Below, in pieces: positions 32,989 through 41,804 of a stretch of 64,000 nt of DNA. The stretch comes from CAZVPF01 sp964628195 (GTDB lineage: Bacteria; Planctomycetota; Phycisphaerae; Sedimentisphaerales; Anaerohalosphaeraceae). Under the pieces are notes generated by a model, which saw nothing but the letters and a program-made list of their open reading frames with translations, was not told the DNA's origin and did not search any database. A program made the position numbers and the translations under genes. How positions within the stretch are numbered: position 1 is the stretch's first letter; every line of letters starts with the position of its first letter. Where the stretch lies: contig CAZVPF010000004.1 of assembly GCA_964628195.1 (NCBI GenBank), positions 1 to 64,000 of the forward strand. The letters are read 5' to 3'.

Positions 32989-35088
32989 TTATTGGTTAGC
33001 AATCGCCGAAACACTTATGCTGTTAAGACCACCAGCTGTTGATACAGCCAGTTGAGCCCTGTTCGGCCCTTCCTGCATTAAGGCCTTGGGCACCGGGGCC
33101 GTAAACACACCGTTTGGTTTAACCTGCACGGAGGGTGTTATATCCGTATCGTTTATTTTAAGGACCGTTATATTTGCCCAGGCCGCCGTCTTTCCGTTTA
33201 TCATTGCTTTGTCACCGTTAACAGTAAAGCTAAGATGCGGCTTTGATAGCTTAACACCTGCGGCGCGGGCAATATCAGCGGCAAAGCCATTCTCCCCGGG
33301 CACCGGGCCGATGTGATTGTTTGTGATGTACTTCAAGTACGGGTCGGTTTTGTTTGGGTTGTGTCTTATGTAGTCCTCAAAGCCCGGGCGGGTGTTTGCC
33401 CCTTTAATATCATGAATGACATTTCCTGTAACTGTAATCTTCGAAGTTCCCTGGTCGAGAAACATCGCGTTGTTGTGATAGTCATGCCCTTCTCGCCACC
33501 CGGTCATTACATGATGTATGTAGTTGCCCGCGACAAGGCCCCCTTTATGGTTGCCGAGGGTGTAAATCCCACCGCCGTCGGTCATGGTCTGCATCACATG
33601 GTGAATATGGTTATCGATAATGTTCACCCCGCGTTGCGTATATTCTTTCGGCCCCCAGCTCCAGCCCGTGCTTATGCCTGTATAAGGCAGATCGCACACC
33701 GTGTTGTTCATTATTCTCGTGTTCTCGCAGCGAGCCTCCCAAATTCCCACGCTGCCGAAAAACTCCGCCCCAGCGGCGCTTATATAATTATTGAAAACAA
33801 TATTTCGCTTGGGGGTATTGCTCTTGTTTACCCCAACGGCCTTGCCGGTAATCGGGTCATAAGCATCGCCGACCCTTATTGCCGTTGCTCCGATATCGTC
33901 AAAAATGCAATTCATTATGCGGTTGTCCGAACTTCCCGGCCCAATAGACAACCCCGCTGCTGCGATATTGGTGAAAGCACAGCCGTCAAATTCACAGTTG
34001 TTCGCATAATAAAGGCTCACCGCCGCCGGCAATGTCTCGGATGGTTCTGCGGTGCTGCGGCTGAATACGTCAGCCTGGCCTGCGCCCGTTCCGTTTTCAT
34101 GGATATTGTAACCAGTTGCGGAAAATACAATGTCCTTAAAAAAGATATTTTGCACAGGCTTATCTTCTGTTCCGAGCAATTGGATTATAGAATTGATTTT
34201 GCCGACAGTGAATACAGATTCGTTCGGGTTTTCACCGGGGTTGGCTTTGTAAAAAAGCTCACCGGTGCGTTTACTCAAAAACCATGTTCTCGGAACCTGG
34301 AGAAAATCACGATTGTGTTCGAGGTACATGGGCTTGCCCGGAGAGGGGAGATTGTAAGGCGACCCTACGGTTCCGGGTGCAAATTTACATGTAATCCTGT
34401 TGCCCTGAACACTTTCAACCGGCACCCGTGACATGCACCAGTATTGATAAACAACCGCCTCTGTAAATTCATCTGCGGAATCTGAAACCTTAATTTCCCT
34501 GTCTATTGTCAAGGTCTTAAAATCTTCGGATACTTCCTTAATTACAAACATTTCATCCCCTAATGGAAGCCTCGCCCTTTGACACCTTTTCCCGTTCTTC
34601 CAGAGTTGACGAAACCAGAAAGTCCCATCTTTAACACCCTCAATACTAACCTTCCAAACGTTATCTGCCTGCCTTTTCCAACCTGAAACAAACCGTCCCG
34701 CGAAAACAACAGGACATGCGCCATTTTTCGCACAATACGTAACTTTGTATTGATCTTGCGAACAATCTTCGCTTGTAAATACAAGGGGCTTTTCAAGCAC
34801 GTGCACGCCGTCCAGGAGATATACTTTGATGTCCTGTTCATTGTCGGAAACAAGCGTTTTTCTTACCGCCAGTTGGGCTTCATGCAGTGTTTTGAAAGGG
34901 TCCTGCTCTGTTCCCGCACCCCTATCACGACCAGCAGGTGAAACGTAAAAGCTTACCCTGCCAAAACCGCCAGCTTGTGAATCTGTATTTGTGTCTTCTG
35001 CAAAAGAAGTTCTTACGTAAATTAAACACAACAACGCTAATACAAACCTAACCATTTTAACTTTGAAGCTTGCTCTTATGGTAAGCAT
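32989..35088 (-). CDS. Secreted right-handed beta-helix protein, GH141-like
   Basis: Exported protein of 699 residues. After a signal peptide (about 1-30) comes FYVSPAGRDRGAGTEQDPF, the opening of beta-helix glycosidase/lyase families such as GH141, then a beta-sandwich-like insertion and a long parallel beta-helix (about 330-600: NCEFDGCAF, NRIMNCIFDDIGA, NIIDNHIHHV, GNYIHHV). A short C-terminal beta domain follows. AAGGA lies eight bases before the ATG. GH141 includes fucosidase and xylanase activities; the exact activity here is uncertain. Its 3' end is 5 bp from the end of ileS on the other strand. Confidence 0.68.
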   Translation of the reverse strand: MLTIRASFKVKMVRFVLALLCLIYVRTSFAEDTNTDSQAGGFGRVSFYVSPAGRDRGAGTEQDPFKTLHEAQLAVRKTLVSDNEQDIKVYLLDGVHVLEKPLVFTSEDCSQDQYKVTYCAKNGACPVVFAGRFVSGWKRQADNVWKVSIEGVKDGTFWFRQLWKNGKRCQRARLPLGDEMFVIKEVSEDFKTLTIDREIKVSDSADEFTEAVVYQYWCMSRVPVESVQGNRITCKFAPGTVGSPYNLPSPGKPMYLEHNRDFLQVPRTWFLSKRTGELFYKANPGENPNESVFTVGKINSIIQLLGTEDKPVQNIFFKDIVFSATGYNIHENGTGAGQADVFSRSTAEPSETLPAAVSLYYANNCEFDGCAFTNIAAAGLSIGPGSSDNRIMNCIFDDIGATAIRVGDAYDPITGKAVGVNKSNTPKRNIVFNNYISAAGAEFFGSVGIWEARCENTRIMNNTVCDLPYTGISTGWSWGPKEYTQRGVNIIDNHIHHVMQTMTDGGGIYTLGNHKGGLVAGNYIHHVMTGWREGHDYHNNAMFLDQGTSKITVTGNVIHDIKGANTRPGFEDYIRHNPNKTDPYLKYITNNHIGPVPGENGFAADIARAAGVKLSKPHLSFTVNGDKAMINGKTAAWANITVLKINDTDITPSVQVKPNGVFTAPVPKALMQEGPNRAQLAVSTAGGLNSISVSAIANQ

Positions 35089-35589
35089 AGGGAATTTCCT
35101 TATTAAATAAGTATTTAGGCTATTTTCATGTCTAAAAAATAAATACTCTTACATAACCTCAAGTAATTATAAGCAATTACATCAATTTTCAATACTTTTT
35201 CACATCATCTTCCAACTATAAATTAATCGCAAAAATGGGTATTATTCCCGATTGACTATTTTCTCATAAGCGGTATGATTTATTATGAAGTAAATGCTCA
35301 TTTCCGAAGTCATGTGTCTCGGGGGCAGGGTAAATAGTTTAGTTGATATTTAGCGCGGTCAGTTTGCGCGAAAAAATAGCTAAACTCATTAGATGAGTAG
35401 GGTTTAGAGGGAGATTTTGGGGTTATTAAATATACCTCGACCGTTGTTCCTTGGACGCGCGCCAATAACAGCGGGATAGTTTCAGGGTATTAAAGCAGCG
35501 TAGCGTTTGTTTAAGTTTGTTTTATGTAGTATTTAGTGTCGGTGTAGACGCTAAAGTAAGTAAATGTTTTCAGGGAAAGGAGTATTAAA
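35089..35589. other. AT-rich intergenic region with nested inverted repeats
   Basis: No gene. The region upstream of the giant beta-helix gene contains AGTTTAG (35336-35342) paired with CTAAACT (35380-35386), enclosing a CGCG/GCGCG pair, followed by CTCAT-TAG-ATGAG (35385-35397), and a TTGG/CCAA hairpin near 35453-35468. These could fold as a structured 5' leader. I see no convincing -35/-10 pair and no known riboswitch core. Confidence 0.4.
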
Positions 35590-38500
35590 ATGAAAGTAAG
35601 ACAACTACTTATGGTCTGTCTGGTCCTAATGGGATTGGCAGGTCATGCAGCTGCGGCTACAATTTATGTAGACGGCTGCGCAACAGGCCAGGGCACCGGC
35701 CAGGATTGGGACAACGCTTTCAACTACTTGCAGGATGCACTCGCGGTGGCAGCGCCGAATGATGTTATCCAGGTAGCTAACGGCGTTTACTATCCCGACC
35801 AGAGTGCTAACGAGCCCAACGGAACCGGAATGCGTGAAGCGACCTTCCAGCTTGTAGCAGGTGTTACAATCCGCGGCGGGTACATCGGCAACACAGTTGA
35901 TCCAACTTGCTGTCTCGATGTTGACCCGGACGAGTGGAACATCAACACCATGTGCTGCTGTGAATGCGAACCTTCCGGCGGTTGCGACAACACACCCGGT
36001 TTTAACTGTGATTGCTGCCTGGACCGCTGCGTAGGCAAGACGGTTCTTTGCGGCGACATCGGTATCGAAGGTGACCCGTTGGACAACAGCTATCACGTTG
36101 TTACCGGCAGCGGTGTCGGTCCTGACGCTGTGCTTGAAAACGTAACCGTTCAGAATGGTTACGCTGATGGTGCAAGCTACCCGGACGACTGCGGCGGCGG
36201 TATGATCAACGTAAATGGCGACCCCACTGTCCGTTTCGTTTGTTTCGAGAACAACTTCGCTCTTGATTCCGGCGGCGGCATGTACAACGTTGGTTCGTCT
36301 CCGCGTGTAGAGAGCAGCAGTTTCTGCTACAACAGTTCAGCCCTTCTTGGCGGTGGTTTGTCCAACTACGGCTACAGTTTTGCGGAAATCGTAAACTGTG
36401 TATTCACACAGAACTCCGCAAGGGCCACTGGTGGTGGTATCCACAACGATATCCACTCTGACTCACTGGTCACTAACTGTACACTTTTCGGCAACACTGC
36501 CGGTTTCTACGGCGGCGGAATGTACAACAACAGTTCTGACCCGCGAATTTACAACAGTATTTTCTGGGCCAACTCAGCGCAATTCGGTCCGCAGCTTGCT
36601 ATCGTTGCCAACAACAGCGATACCTATGTTTACAACTGCGACCTCATGGGCGGCTGGGCCGCTGTATACTCGGAAACCTCTTACACGCAGAGAGCAAGGA
36701 TCATGGACATGGATCCGATGTTTGTTAATCCTCCGTGTGACCTTCGCCTGACAACCGATTCTCCCGCTCTTGATGCTTCGGACAACGACCTCGTTGAGGG
36801 TATGGTTGACCGCGACGGCAATGACAGGTTTATCGAGATACCTCAGGCTATGCCTCCTGCCGGTTTCCCGCAGGGAACACCTCCTATCGCCGACCTCGGT
36901 GCTTATGAGCGTCCCTCTGTAGTTTACGTTGACGATGACGCTGCAGGCGATAACGACGGAACAAGCTGGGCCAACGCTTACACAGATCTTCAGGACGCAC
37001 TTGCAAACGCAATGCCCGGCGACCAGATCTGGATAGCCGAAGGCACCTATGTTCCCACCGACCACCCGCATCATCGTGAAGTATCATTTGTGCTTCGCAA
37101 TGATCTGCACCTGATCGGCGGCTTTGTAGGCACTGAAACCGATATTTACTTCAAGGGTTGTGCTGATCCGACACTTACGGTTCTCAGCGGTGACATCGAC
37201 AATATTCCGGACACCCCAGGCTTGGCTAATCCGGAAACAGATTACACGTTCACCGGAAACAGCTGGCACGTAGTTGTTGCCGAACCCGGCATTAACGAAA
37301 CTGCAGTGCTCGAATCTCTTACCATAAGAGGCGGATACGCAGAAGGCACCGCGGTTCCGGGTGGCTTCGTAACTAATGGCGGCGGTATGCTGATCAACGA
37401 TGCCAGCCCGGTTCTCAAGTGCGTTAACATTGAGACCAACTACGCTTACGACAGTGGCGGCGGAATCTTCAATAACGGCGGCAGCCCGAAACTTATCGGC
37501 TGTGAAATCTTCAACAACTACGCTGATATTGATGCCGGCGGCGGTATGGCTAACGTAAACGGCGCCGATACATTGATCGCCTGCTCGCAAATTTATGATA
37601 ACCACGGCGTTAACTTTGGCGGTGGTGTATTCAACGCTAACAGCACGATAACCGTTGTTGATTCTTCATTCTCCGGCAACGGCGTTGAAGGTGTCTACGG
37701 CGCTGGTGGCGGAATGTGCAATGTGATGACAGACGTTAACATCTGCATGACCACATTCAGCGGCAACATCGCGACTGTAATGGGCGGCGGGATGTTCAGC
37801 GACGCTTGTGCGGACCTGAACATTTACAACTCCACATTCAATGAAGGAAACTTCGCTGATTTCGGTGGTGGTATGGCAAATGTTGACTGCGGCGGAACAC
37901 TTCTGATCGCAGGGTGTCTCTTCCTCGACAACGAGGCGGAATCCCGCGGCGGCGGTGTTTACAACGAGCTTTGTCCGTATCCGAGAATTGTAAACTGCAC
38001 ATTCTTGAATAACGAAGCTTCACGTCAGGGTGAAGGCGGCGGTCTTTACAACGCCTTCAGCTACAGGAATTTCATTGTAGCTAACAGCATCTTCTGGGGC
38101 AACATGGCAAGTGTTGGCGGTCCGGAAATGTTCCTCTTCGATGTTGATGGCGAGATTATCAACACGACGCTTGAGGACTTCAACCCGAACAACCGTGACA
38201 CACATGGCAATGTTGACATCCTTGACAGCGGAATCTGGGCATTCGATCCGTCTCTTAACGCTGACGGCAGCCTGCCCGCAACTTCAGCGGCTGTTAACAT
38301 GGGCGTAAATGCAGAACTTCCAGATTGCCTCATGGTAGATATCCAAGGTAACGACCGTATTACCGACGGTATCGCTGACGGTGTTGTTGAGTTGATCGTT
38401 GACCTCGGTGCTTTCGAGACTCCGGAAGCTGGTCCCGACCAGGGCCCGGCATGCTGGAACTTCGCAACACAGTGCCATGGTGACGTTGACGGCAACGGAT

Positions 38501-38676
38501 TTGTTGACACATCCGACTGGCCCACTTACAGGGACGGCTTCGGTAAGTGTAGTCCTGATGCTGGTTATCAAGCCAATATCTGTGCAGACTTCAACCGTGA
38601 CGGATGCATTAACACGAATGATTGGCCGATGTTCAGGGACAACTTCAACAGTAATGTACCTGCTGATTGTCAGTAA
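35590..38676 (+). CDS. Giant beta-helix (PMP-like repeat) protein with dockerin-like tail
   Basis: Exported protein of 1028 residues: signal peptide to about 22; two related modules (about 23-440 and 445-945), each opening IYVD/VYVDDDA with a DLQDAL segment and then many GGG(M/I)xN repeats with NS-F--N spacing, the pattern of polymorphic-membrane-protein-like right-handed beta-helices; and a paired dockerin-like C-terminus (DVDGNGFVDTSDWP, DFNRDGCINTNDWP). The tail is about two-thirds identical by hand alignment to that of the protein at 56918. Many Cys near residues 118-145. GGAAAGGAG precedes the ATG; terminator follows. Probably an adhesin or scaffold. Confidence 0.82.
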   Translation: MKVRQLLMVCLVLMGLAGHAAAATIYVDGCATGQGTGQDWDNAFNYLQDALAVAAPNDVIQVANGVYYPDQSANEPNGTGMREATFQLVAGVTIRGGYIGNTVDPTCCLDVDPDEWNINTMCCCECEPSGGCDNTPGFNCDCCLDRCVGKTVLCGDIGIEGDPLDNSYHVVTGSGVGPDAVLENVTVQNGYADGASYPDDCGGGMINVNGDPTVRFVCFENNFALDSGGGMYNVGSSPRVESSSFCYNSSALLGGGLSNYGYSFAEIVNCVFTQNSARATGGGIHNDIHSDSLVTNCTLFGNTAGFYGGGMYNNSSDPRIYNSIFWANSAQFGPQLAIVANNSDTYVYNCDLMGGWAAVYSETSYTQRARIMDMDPMFVNPPCDLRLTTDSPALDASDNDLVEGMVDRDGNDRFIEIPQAMPPAGFPQGTPPIADLGAYERPSVVYVDDDAAGDNDGTSWANAYTDLQDALANAMPGDQIWIAEGTYVPTDHPHHREVSFVLRNDLHLIGGFVGTETDIYFKGCADPTLTVLSGDIDNIPDTPGLANPETDYTFTGNSWHVVVAEPGINETAVLESLTIRGGYAEGTAVPGGFVTNGGGMLINDASPVLKCVNIETNYAYDSGGGIFNNGGSPKLIGCEIFNNYADIDAGGGMANVNGADTLIACSQIYDNHGVNFGGGVFNANSTITVVDSSFSGNGVEGVYGAGGGMCNVMTDVNICMTTFSGNIATVMGGGMFSDACADLNIYNSTFNEGNFADFGGGMANVDCGGTLLIAGCLFLDNEAESRGGGVYNELCPYPRIVNCTFLNNEASRQGEGGGLYNAFSYRNFIVANSIFWGNMASVGGPEMFLFDVDGEIINTTLEDFNPNNRDTHGNVDILDSGIWAFDPSLNADGSLPATSAAVNMGVNAELPDCLMVDIQGNDRITDGIADGVVELIVDLGAFETPEAGPDQGPACWNFATQCHGDVDGNGFVDTSDWPTYRDGFGKCSPDAGYQANICADFNRDGCINTNDWPMFRDNFNSNVPADCQ

Positions 38677-38708
38677 TTCGTTACTGATTTATCAGTTACG
38701 CTAAACAC

Positions 38709-38740
38709 AGGGCGGCGGGTTCTCCTGCCGCCCTTTTTTT
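38709..38740 (+). terminator. Rho-independent terminator of the giant beta-helix gene
   Basis: AGGGCGGC (38709-38716), 10-nt loop, GCCGCCCT (38727-38734), then T-run to 38740. Confidence 0.9.
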
Positions 38741-38923
38741 GTGCTGATTTATGGTCAGTAGATTCACTTAGCCCTTTTGCAGTTAAAGCTTATAATAACC
38801 CGATATCGTTTTTGCAAACTAATCTTTACAGACCAAAGTTACGATACAACGTTTACAAAATTGGGGGCTGATGCGGTTGAAAGGTAGATTTATCCCAAGG
38901 CTGGCGTTTTATACTTTACAGCG

Positions 38924-40405
38924 TTAAATCTCTTTCCATTTGTTTCCACCTGCTTTGGCGACTCGCGGGGCTATTTTAAGCGAGCGTTCCCACCGCTGTA
39001 GCATTTGTCTGTGCTGAGCAATGATTTGTCCATATACGGGATCGGCGGCAAGGTTTCGGGTTTCACCGCGGTCATTTTTCATATCGAAAAGCTGCTCGAC
39101 GTCGTTACTGAAATACTTTATGTACTTATACTGCGGTGAACGGACAATCCTGCCCGTCTGGTCCACATGCTTTTGCAGGCTGCCCTTTTCAGTTACGACG
39201 AAATCGCCGAGTGGGCGGTTGGTCCCCGCCGTTTTGCCGTCCAGCAGGGGCTTTAAGCTCACGCCCGCCATATTAGGCGGCGGTCCCACGCGGGCAAAGT
39301 CACATATTGTCGGTGTAATGTCTACTCCTGAGACGAGATTATCAAGCGTATAACCCCGGGCATTACGGCCGGGGAATGAAAAAATAAGCGGAACCTTGCA
39401 GCAGGAATCATAAAGATACCCTTTTCGAACCATCTGGTGTTCGCCCAAACCCTCCCCGTGGTCGGAAGTTAATATCACAAGCGTGTTGTCAGCATATTCC
39501 GACTGCTCAAGCGCGGTAAGCACACGTTCAATCTGGGCGTCTACCATCTCAACATGCCTGTAATATGCCCACAGATAGTATTTCCACTGCTCCCTGTCCC
39601 ACTCACCTTCGGCGGGCTGCTGTTTTTCCCTTGTCTCGCGGTGCAGTTCAGGCTCGGCGCGGTCATATTCAAAATTTTCCGGCAGGGAAGGGAGTTCCTT
39701 TGCAATCTCCGGATAGCGAAGTTTCTCACAGTCGTCCATGTTCATACTCAGCCACATACATATATCATGCGGCTGGATAAGCGAACAGACCATTAGGAAA
39801 GGGTTTTTATTATCGCGGTTGAGAAGGTATTGCGAGCAGGCCTGCGAGACAATGTCGTCGGATATTTCTCCCCAGTGCGCACAGCCGGAGGCCAGAACGT
39901 CAAAGCCCGGTATGTCATAAGTATTGCAATGCGGCACGTGCCACTTTCCTGCAAAGACGGTATCGTAGCCCGCTTTTTCACGCAGCCACTGCCCAACAGT
40001 GGGTATGCCCTCTTCGATGCTCCCGGACCGCGCGCTATTGAACCACATTCCGGTTTCCGTGGGCATTCTGCCTGTCCACATCGAACTGCGGGCCGGGATG
40101 CAAACAGGGCTGGTCGTGTAAGAGTTCTTGAAGCTGACGCCTGTTTGATATAGTCTGTCCATGCCCGGCGTACGAACGTAAGGACATCCGCCGCTTCTTA
40201 TTGTGTTTATATGCTGTTGATCGGTTACTATAACAAGTATGTTCGGCCTTTCCTCGGTCATGAACGACATCTGCTTTTTCTCGCTGCAGCCTGCGCCCAT
40301 CGCGATCAAAGCACCAGCCGATACCGCCGATTTCATAAAGTCCCTGCGGTCAATACCGTCCCGCGAATCGACGGCGTGATTGCCCTTATTAAATCTATCA
40401 GTCAT
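38924..40405 (-). CDS. Sulfatase, Cys-type, Tat lipoprotein
   Basis: Sulfate-ester hydrolase of the S1 family. N-terminus carries a twin-arginine motif (DRRDFMKSAVSAG) and a lipobox-like GAGC (Cys40), so export by Tat and lipid anchoring are likely. Formylglycine motif C102-I-P-A-R106 is intact and is followed by SSMWTGR; metal-site segments include VTDQQH and TSDHGEGLGEH. Overlaps the upstream gene by eight bases (ATGACTGA), hence coupled to it. Substrate probably a sulfated polysaccharide. No maturation enzyme is in the window. Confidence 0.88.
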   Translation of the reverse strand: MTDRFNKGNHAVDSRDGIDRRDFMKSAVSAGALIAMGAGCSEKKQMSFMTEERPNILVIVTDQQHINTIRSGGCPYVRTPGMDRLYQTGVSFKNSYTTSPVCIPARSSMWTGRMPTETGMWFNSARSGSIEEGIPTVGQWLREKAGYDTVFAGKWHVPHCNTYDIPGFDVLASGCAHWGEISDDIVSQACSQYLLNRDNKNPFLMVCSLIQPHDICMWLSMNMDDCEKLRYPEIAKELPSLPENFEYDRAEPELHRETREKQQPAEGEWDREQWKYYLWAYYRHVEMVDAQIERVLTALEQSEYADNTLVILTSDHGEGLGEHQMVRKGYLYDSCCKVPLIFSFPGRNARGYTLDNLVSGVDITPTICDFARVGPPPNMAGVSLKPLLDGKTAGTNRPLGDFVVTEKGSLQKHVDQTGRIVRSPQYKYIKYFSNDVEQLFDMKNDRGETRNLAADPVYGQIIAQHRQMLQRWERSLKIAPRVAKAGGNKWKEI

Positions 40406-41216
40406 TTCTAATCCTTTTGATATTCTCTTCCATTTCTTTAGGCAAGGGTTCGGGTATCAGTGACTCAAGCACACAGAGCCTTGAACCGGAGATAACCGCC
40501 AAAACTTTCCCGCTGCTGTCCAGCCAGTATTCCACGGGTACCACCCCCATGCCCAGCCGGCTGAAGCAGTGCACCACCCTCGGCCCCATGTCGGTTTCAA
40601 AGGTTGAATCTCCGCGGTAATCAAGCTTCTGGCTCGGCCTTACGATACCGGAGTCCTCGAACAGGCTGAAGCTGTAAGTTTCACTCTCTTTCTTCAGGCT
40701 CTGGACGGCATCGAAAAGCGACCAGCAATTACCCAGCGGAACATTTAGTTTGTGTTCAGTTTTCAATTTGCCTGCTCGACAGATAAGACGGCCGCCTTCT
40801 ACATAGGCATCGACATTGTGTGTTATCGTGCTCATTTGCCCGCCGCCGGGGCTGGAAAAAATGCTCTCTGCCCGGTAAGTCAGCATTGAGCGGATGTCGT
40901 CATTTTTGCAGACTATCTCGGCCAAGGTCCTGTGTAAAGGACCGTCGACCCCGGGGTTCTCATTGAGCACGAAGTTATCGACTTTGATTATTACCCGCCC
41001 GAAACCATTGAGCCGCTTCGAGAGAAAAGCCCTGCCCACAGGCATTGTCGGAGAGGTATTAAAACCACGGCTGACAAAGAAACGGTAAGTTTCGGACCAC
41101 CCCTCCCCCGCTTCAGCAGGTTTGAATTCACCCAGCCTGCTGTGAATATAACCAAACTCCTTCATGCTTGCCAGGCTGAAAGGTTTGCCGATACGTCTTC
41201 TTTTCATTTTTGCCAT
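40398..41216 (-). CDS. Unknown protein coupled to sulfatase
   Basis: 272 residues, no recognised family. The N-terminus is basic without a clear signal peptide. The middle and end look like a beta-rich barrel (TFETDMGPRVVHCFSRLG, GVVPVEYWLDSSGKVLAVI), reminiscent of DUF3108/LolA-like sheets, but this is only an impression. ATG at 41216, with a second ATG at 41207. It overlaps the sulfatase start by eight bases and has a promoter at 41263-41290, so the two form an operon. Possibly a helper or substrate-handling partner of the sulfatase. Confidence 0.45.
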   Translation of the reverse strand: MAKMKRRRIGKPFSLASMKEFGYIHSRLGEFKPAEAGEGWSETYRFFVSRGFNTSPTMPVGRAFLSKRLNGFGRVIIKVDNFVLNENPGVDGPLHRTLAEIVCKNDDIRSMLTYRAESIFSSPGGGQMSTITHNVDAYVEGGRLICRAGKLKTEHKLNVPLGNCWSLFDAVQSLKKESETYSFSLFEDSGIVRPSQKLDYRGDSTFETDMGPRVVHCFSRLGMGVVPVEYWLDSSGKVLAVISGSRLCVLESLIPEPLPKEMEENIKRIRND

Positions 41217-41551
41217 CTTAAACCTGTCAGTATATAAGTATTCTTTTGCCGGTATATATTCTATTATACCCGCATAACCAATTGCACCAAAAAGTCTTTT
41301 ATAAAAAACAACCTCGGTGATTTTGAGAGATTAACTAAGCGAATAATAAAACATTTTTATCATCTGACAAACTTTCCACTTTTTCGATCAAATTAGCCGG
41401 AATTTATCTTTCTGTCATAATTTAGAAGATATTTTCCTGAATAATACGACCTATATTAAGAAAATTTCTGATAGGAAAAGGCCCCAATGTGTCTAAATTA
41501 TAATATATTACAAATACATACTTATATATACTTAAAGGGGTTTTGAAAAAA
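41217..41551. other. AT-rich divergent intergenic region before the copper cluster
   Basis: Contains the leftward promoter at 41263-41290 and, for the rightward cluster, a TATAAT at 41499-41504 without a recognisable -35, which would suit an activator-dependent promoter. No gene or clear metal-regulator operator can be identified. Confidence 0.4.
41263..41290 (-). promoter_or_regulatory. Promoter of the unknown gene-sulfatase operon
   Basis: Minus-strand TTGGTG (41290-41285), 16-nt spacer, perfect TATAAT (41268-41263), about 47 bp before the ATG at 41216. Confidence 0.5.
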
Positions 41552-41764
41552 ATGAAAGATTCTCTGAAATTGCTGCTTGTCTTCTTCTCATTACTGACCG
41601 GCTGTGCGACCTGCCAAATTCCCCAGGTAACTAAAGAACACCCAGCCAGCCCTCAGGCGGCAACCCCAACACGCATCGAACAAAAAGAAATTCTCAAAGT
41701 CGATGAAAGCAATCTCCCCGACATACCGAGTGAAATGAAAGAAAAGGCAATGAAGAATATGTAG
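41552..41764 (+). CDS. Small lipoprotein heading the copper cluster
   Basis: About 70 residues: basic start, hydrophobic stretch, lipobox LTGC, then a polar, proline-rich tail (PQVTKEHPASPQAATPTR) and an amphipathic end. No family recognised. AAAGGGG lies 11 bases before the ATG at 41552; an upstream in-frame TTG is too close to that site. Placed 40 bp before the TolC-like gene and likely co-transcribed. Could be an accessory of the outer-membrane protein or a metal-binding lipoprotein, although it has few metal-ligand residues. Confidence 0.55.
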   Translation: MKDSLKLLLVFFSLLTGCATCQIPQVTKEHPASPQAATPTRIEQKEILKVDESNLPDIPSEMKEKAMKNM

Positions 41765-41804
41765 GCACTTAAAAGCGGGTGAATAATTATTAGAAAGAGA
41801 ATGA

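Noticed and set aside
33313..34431. Long open frame (372 codons) opposite the beta-helix gene
   Set aside because: It lies wholly antisense to a gene with a signal peptide, Shine-Dalgarno and clear family landmarks, and its own translation shows no domain.
35331..35480. Known riboswitch
   Set aside because: Inverted repeats are present but no recognisable conserved core of a known class.
35507..35518. GCGTTTGTTTAA shared with 56885-56896 as a common operator
   Set aside because: The two copies have opposite orientation relative to the genes and are AT-rich and short; chance is likely.
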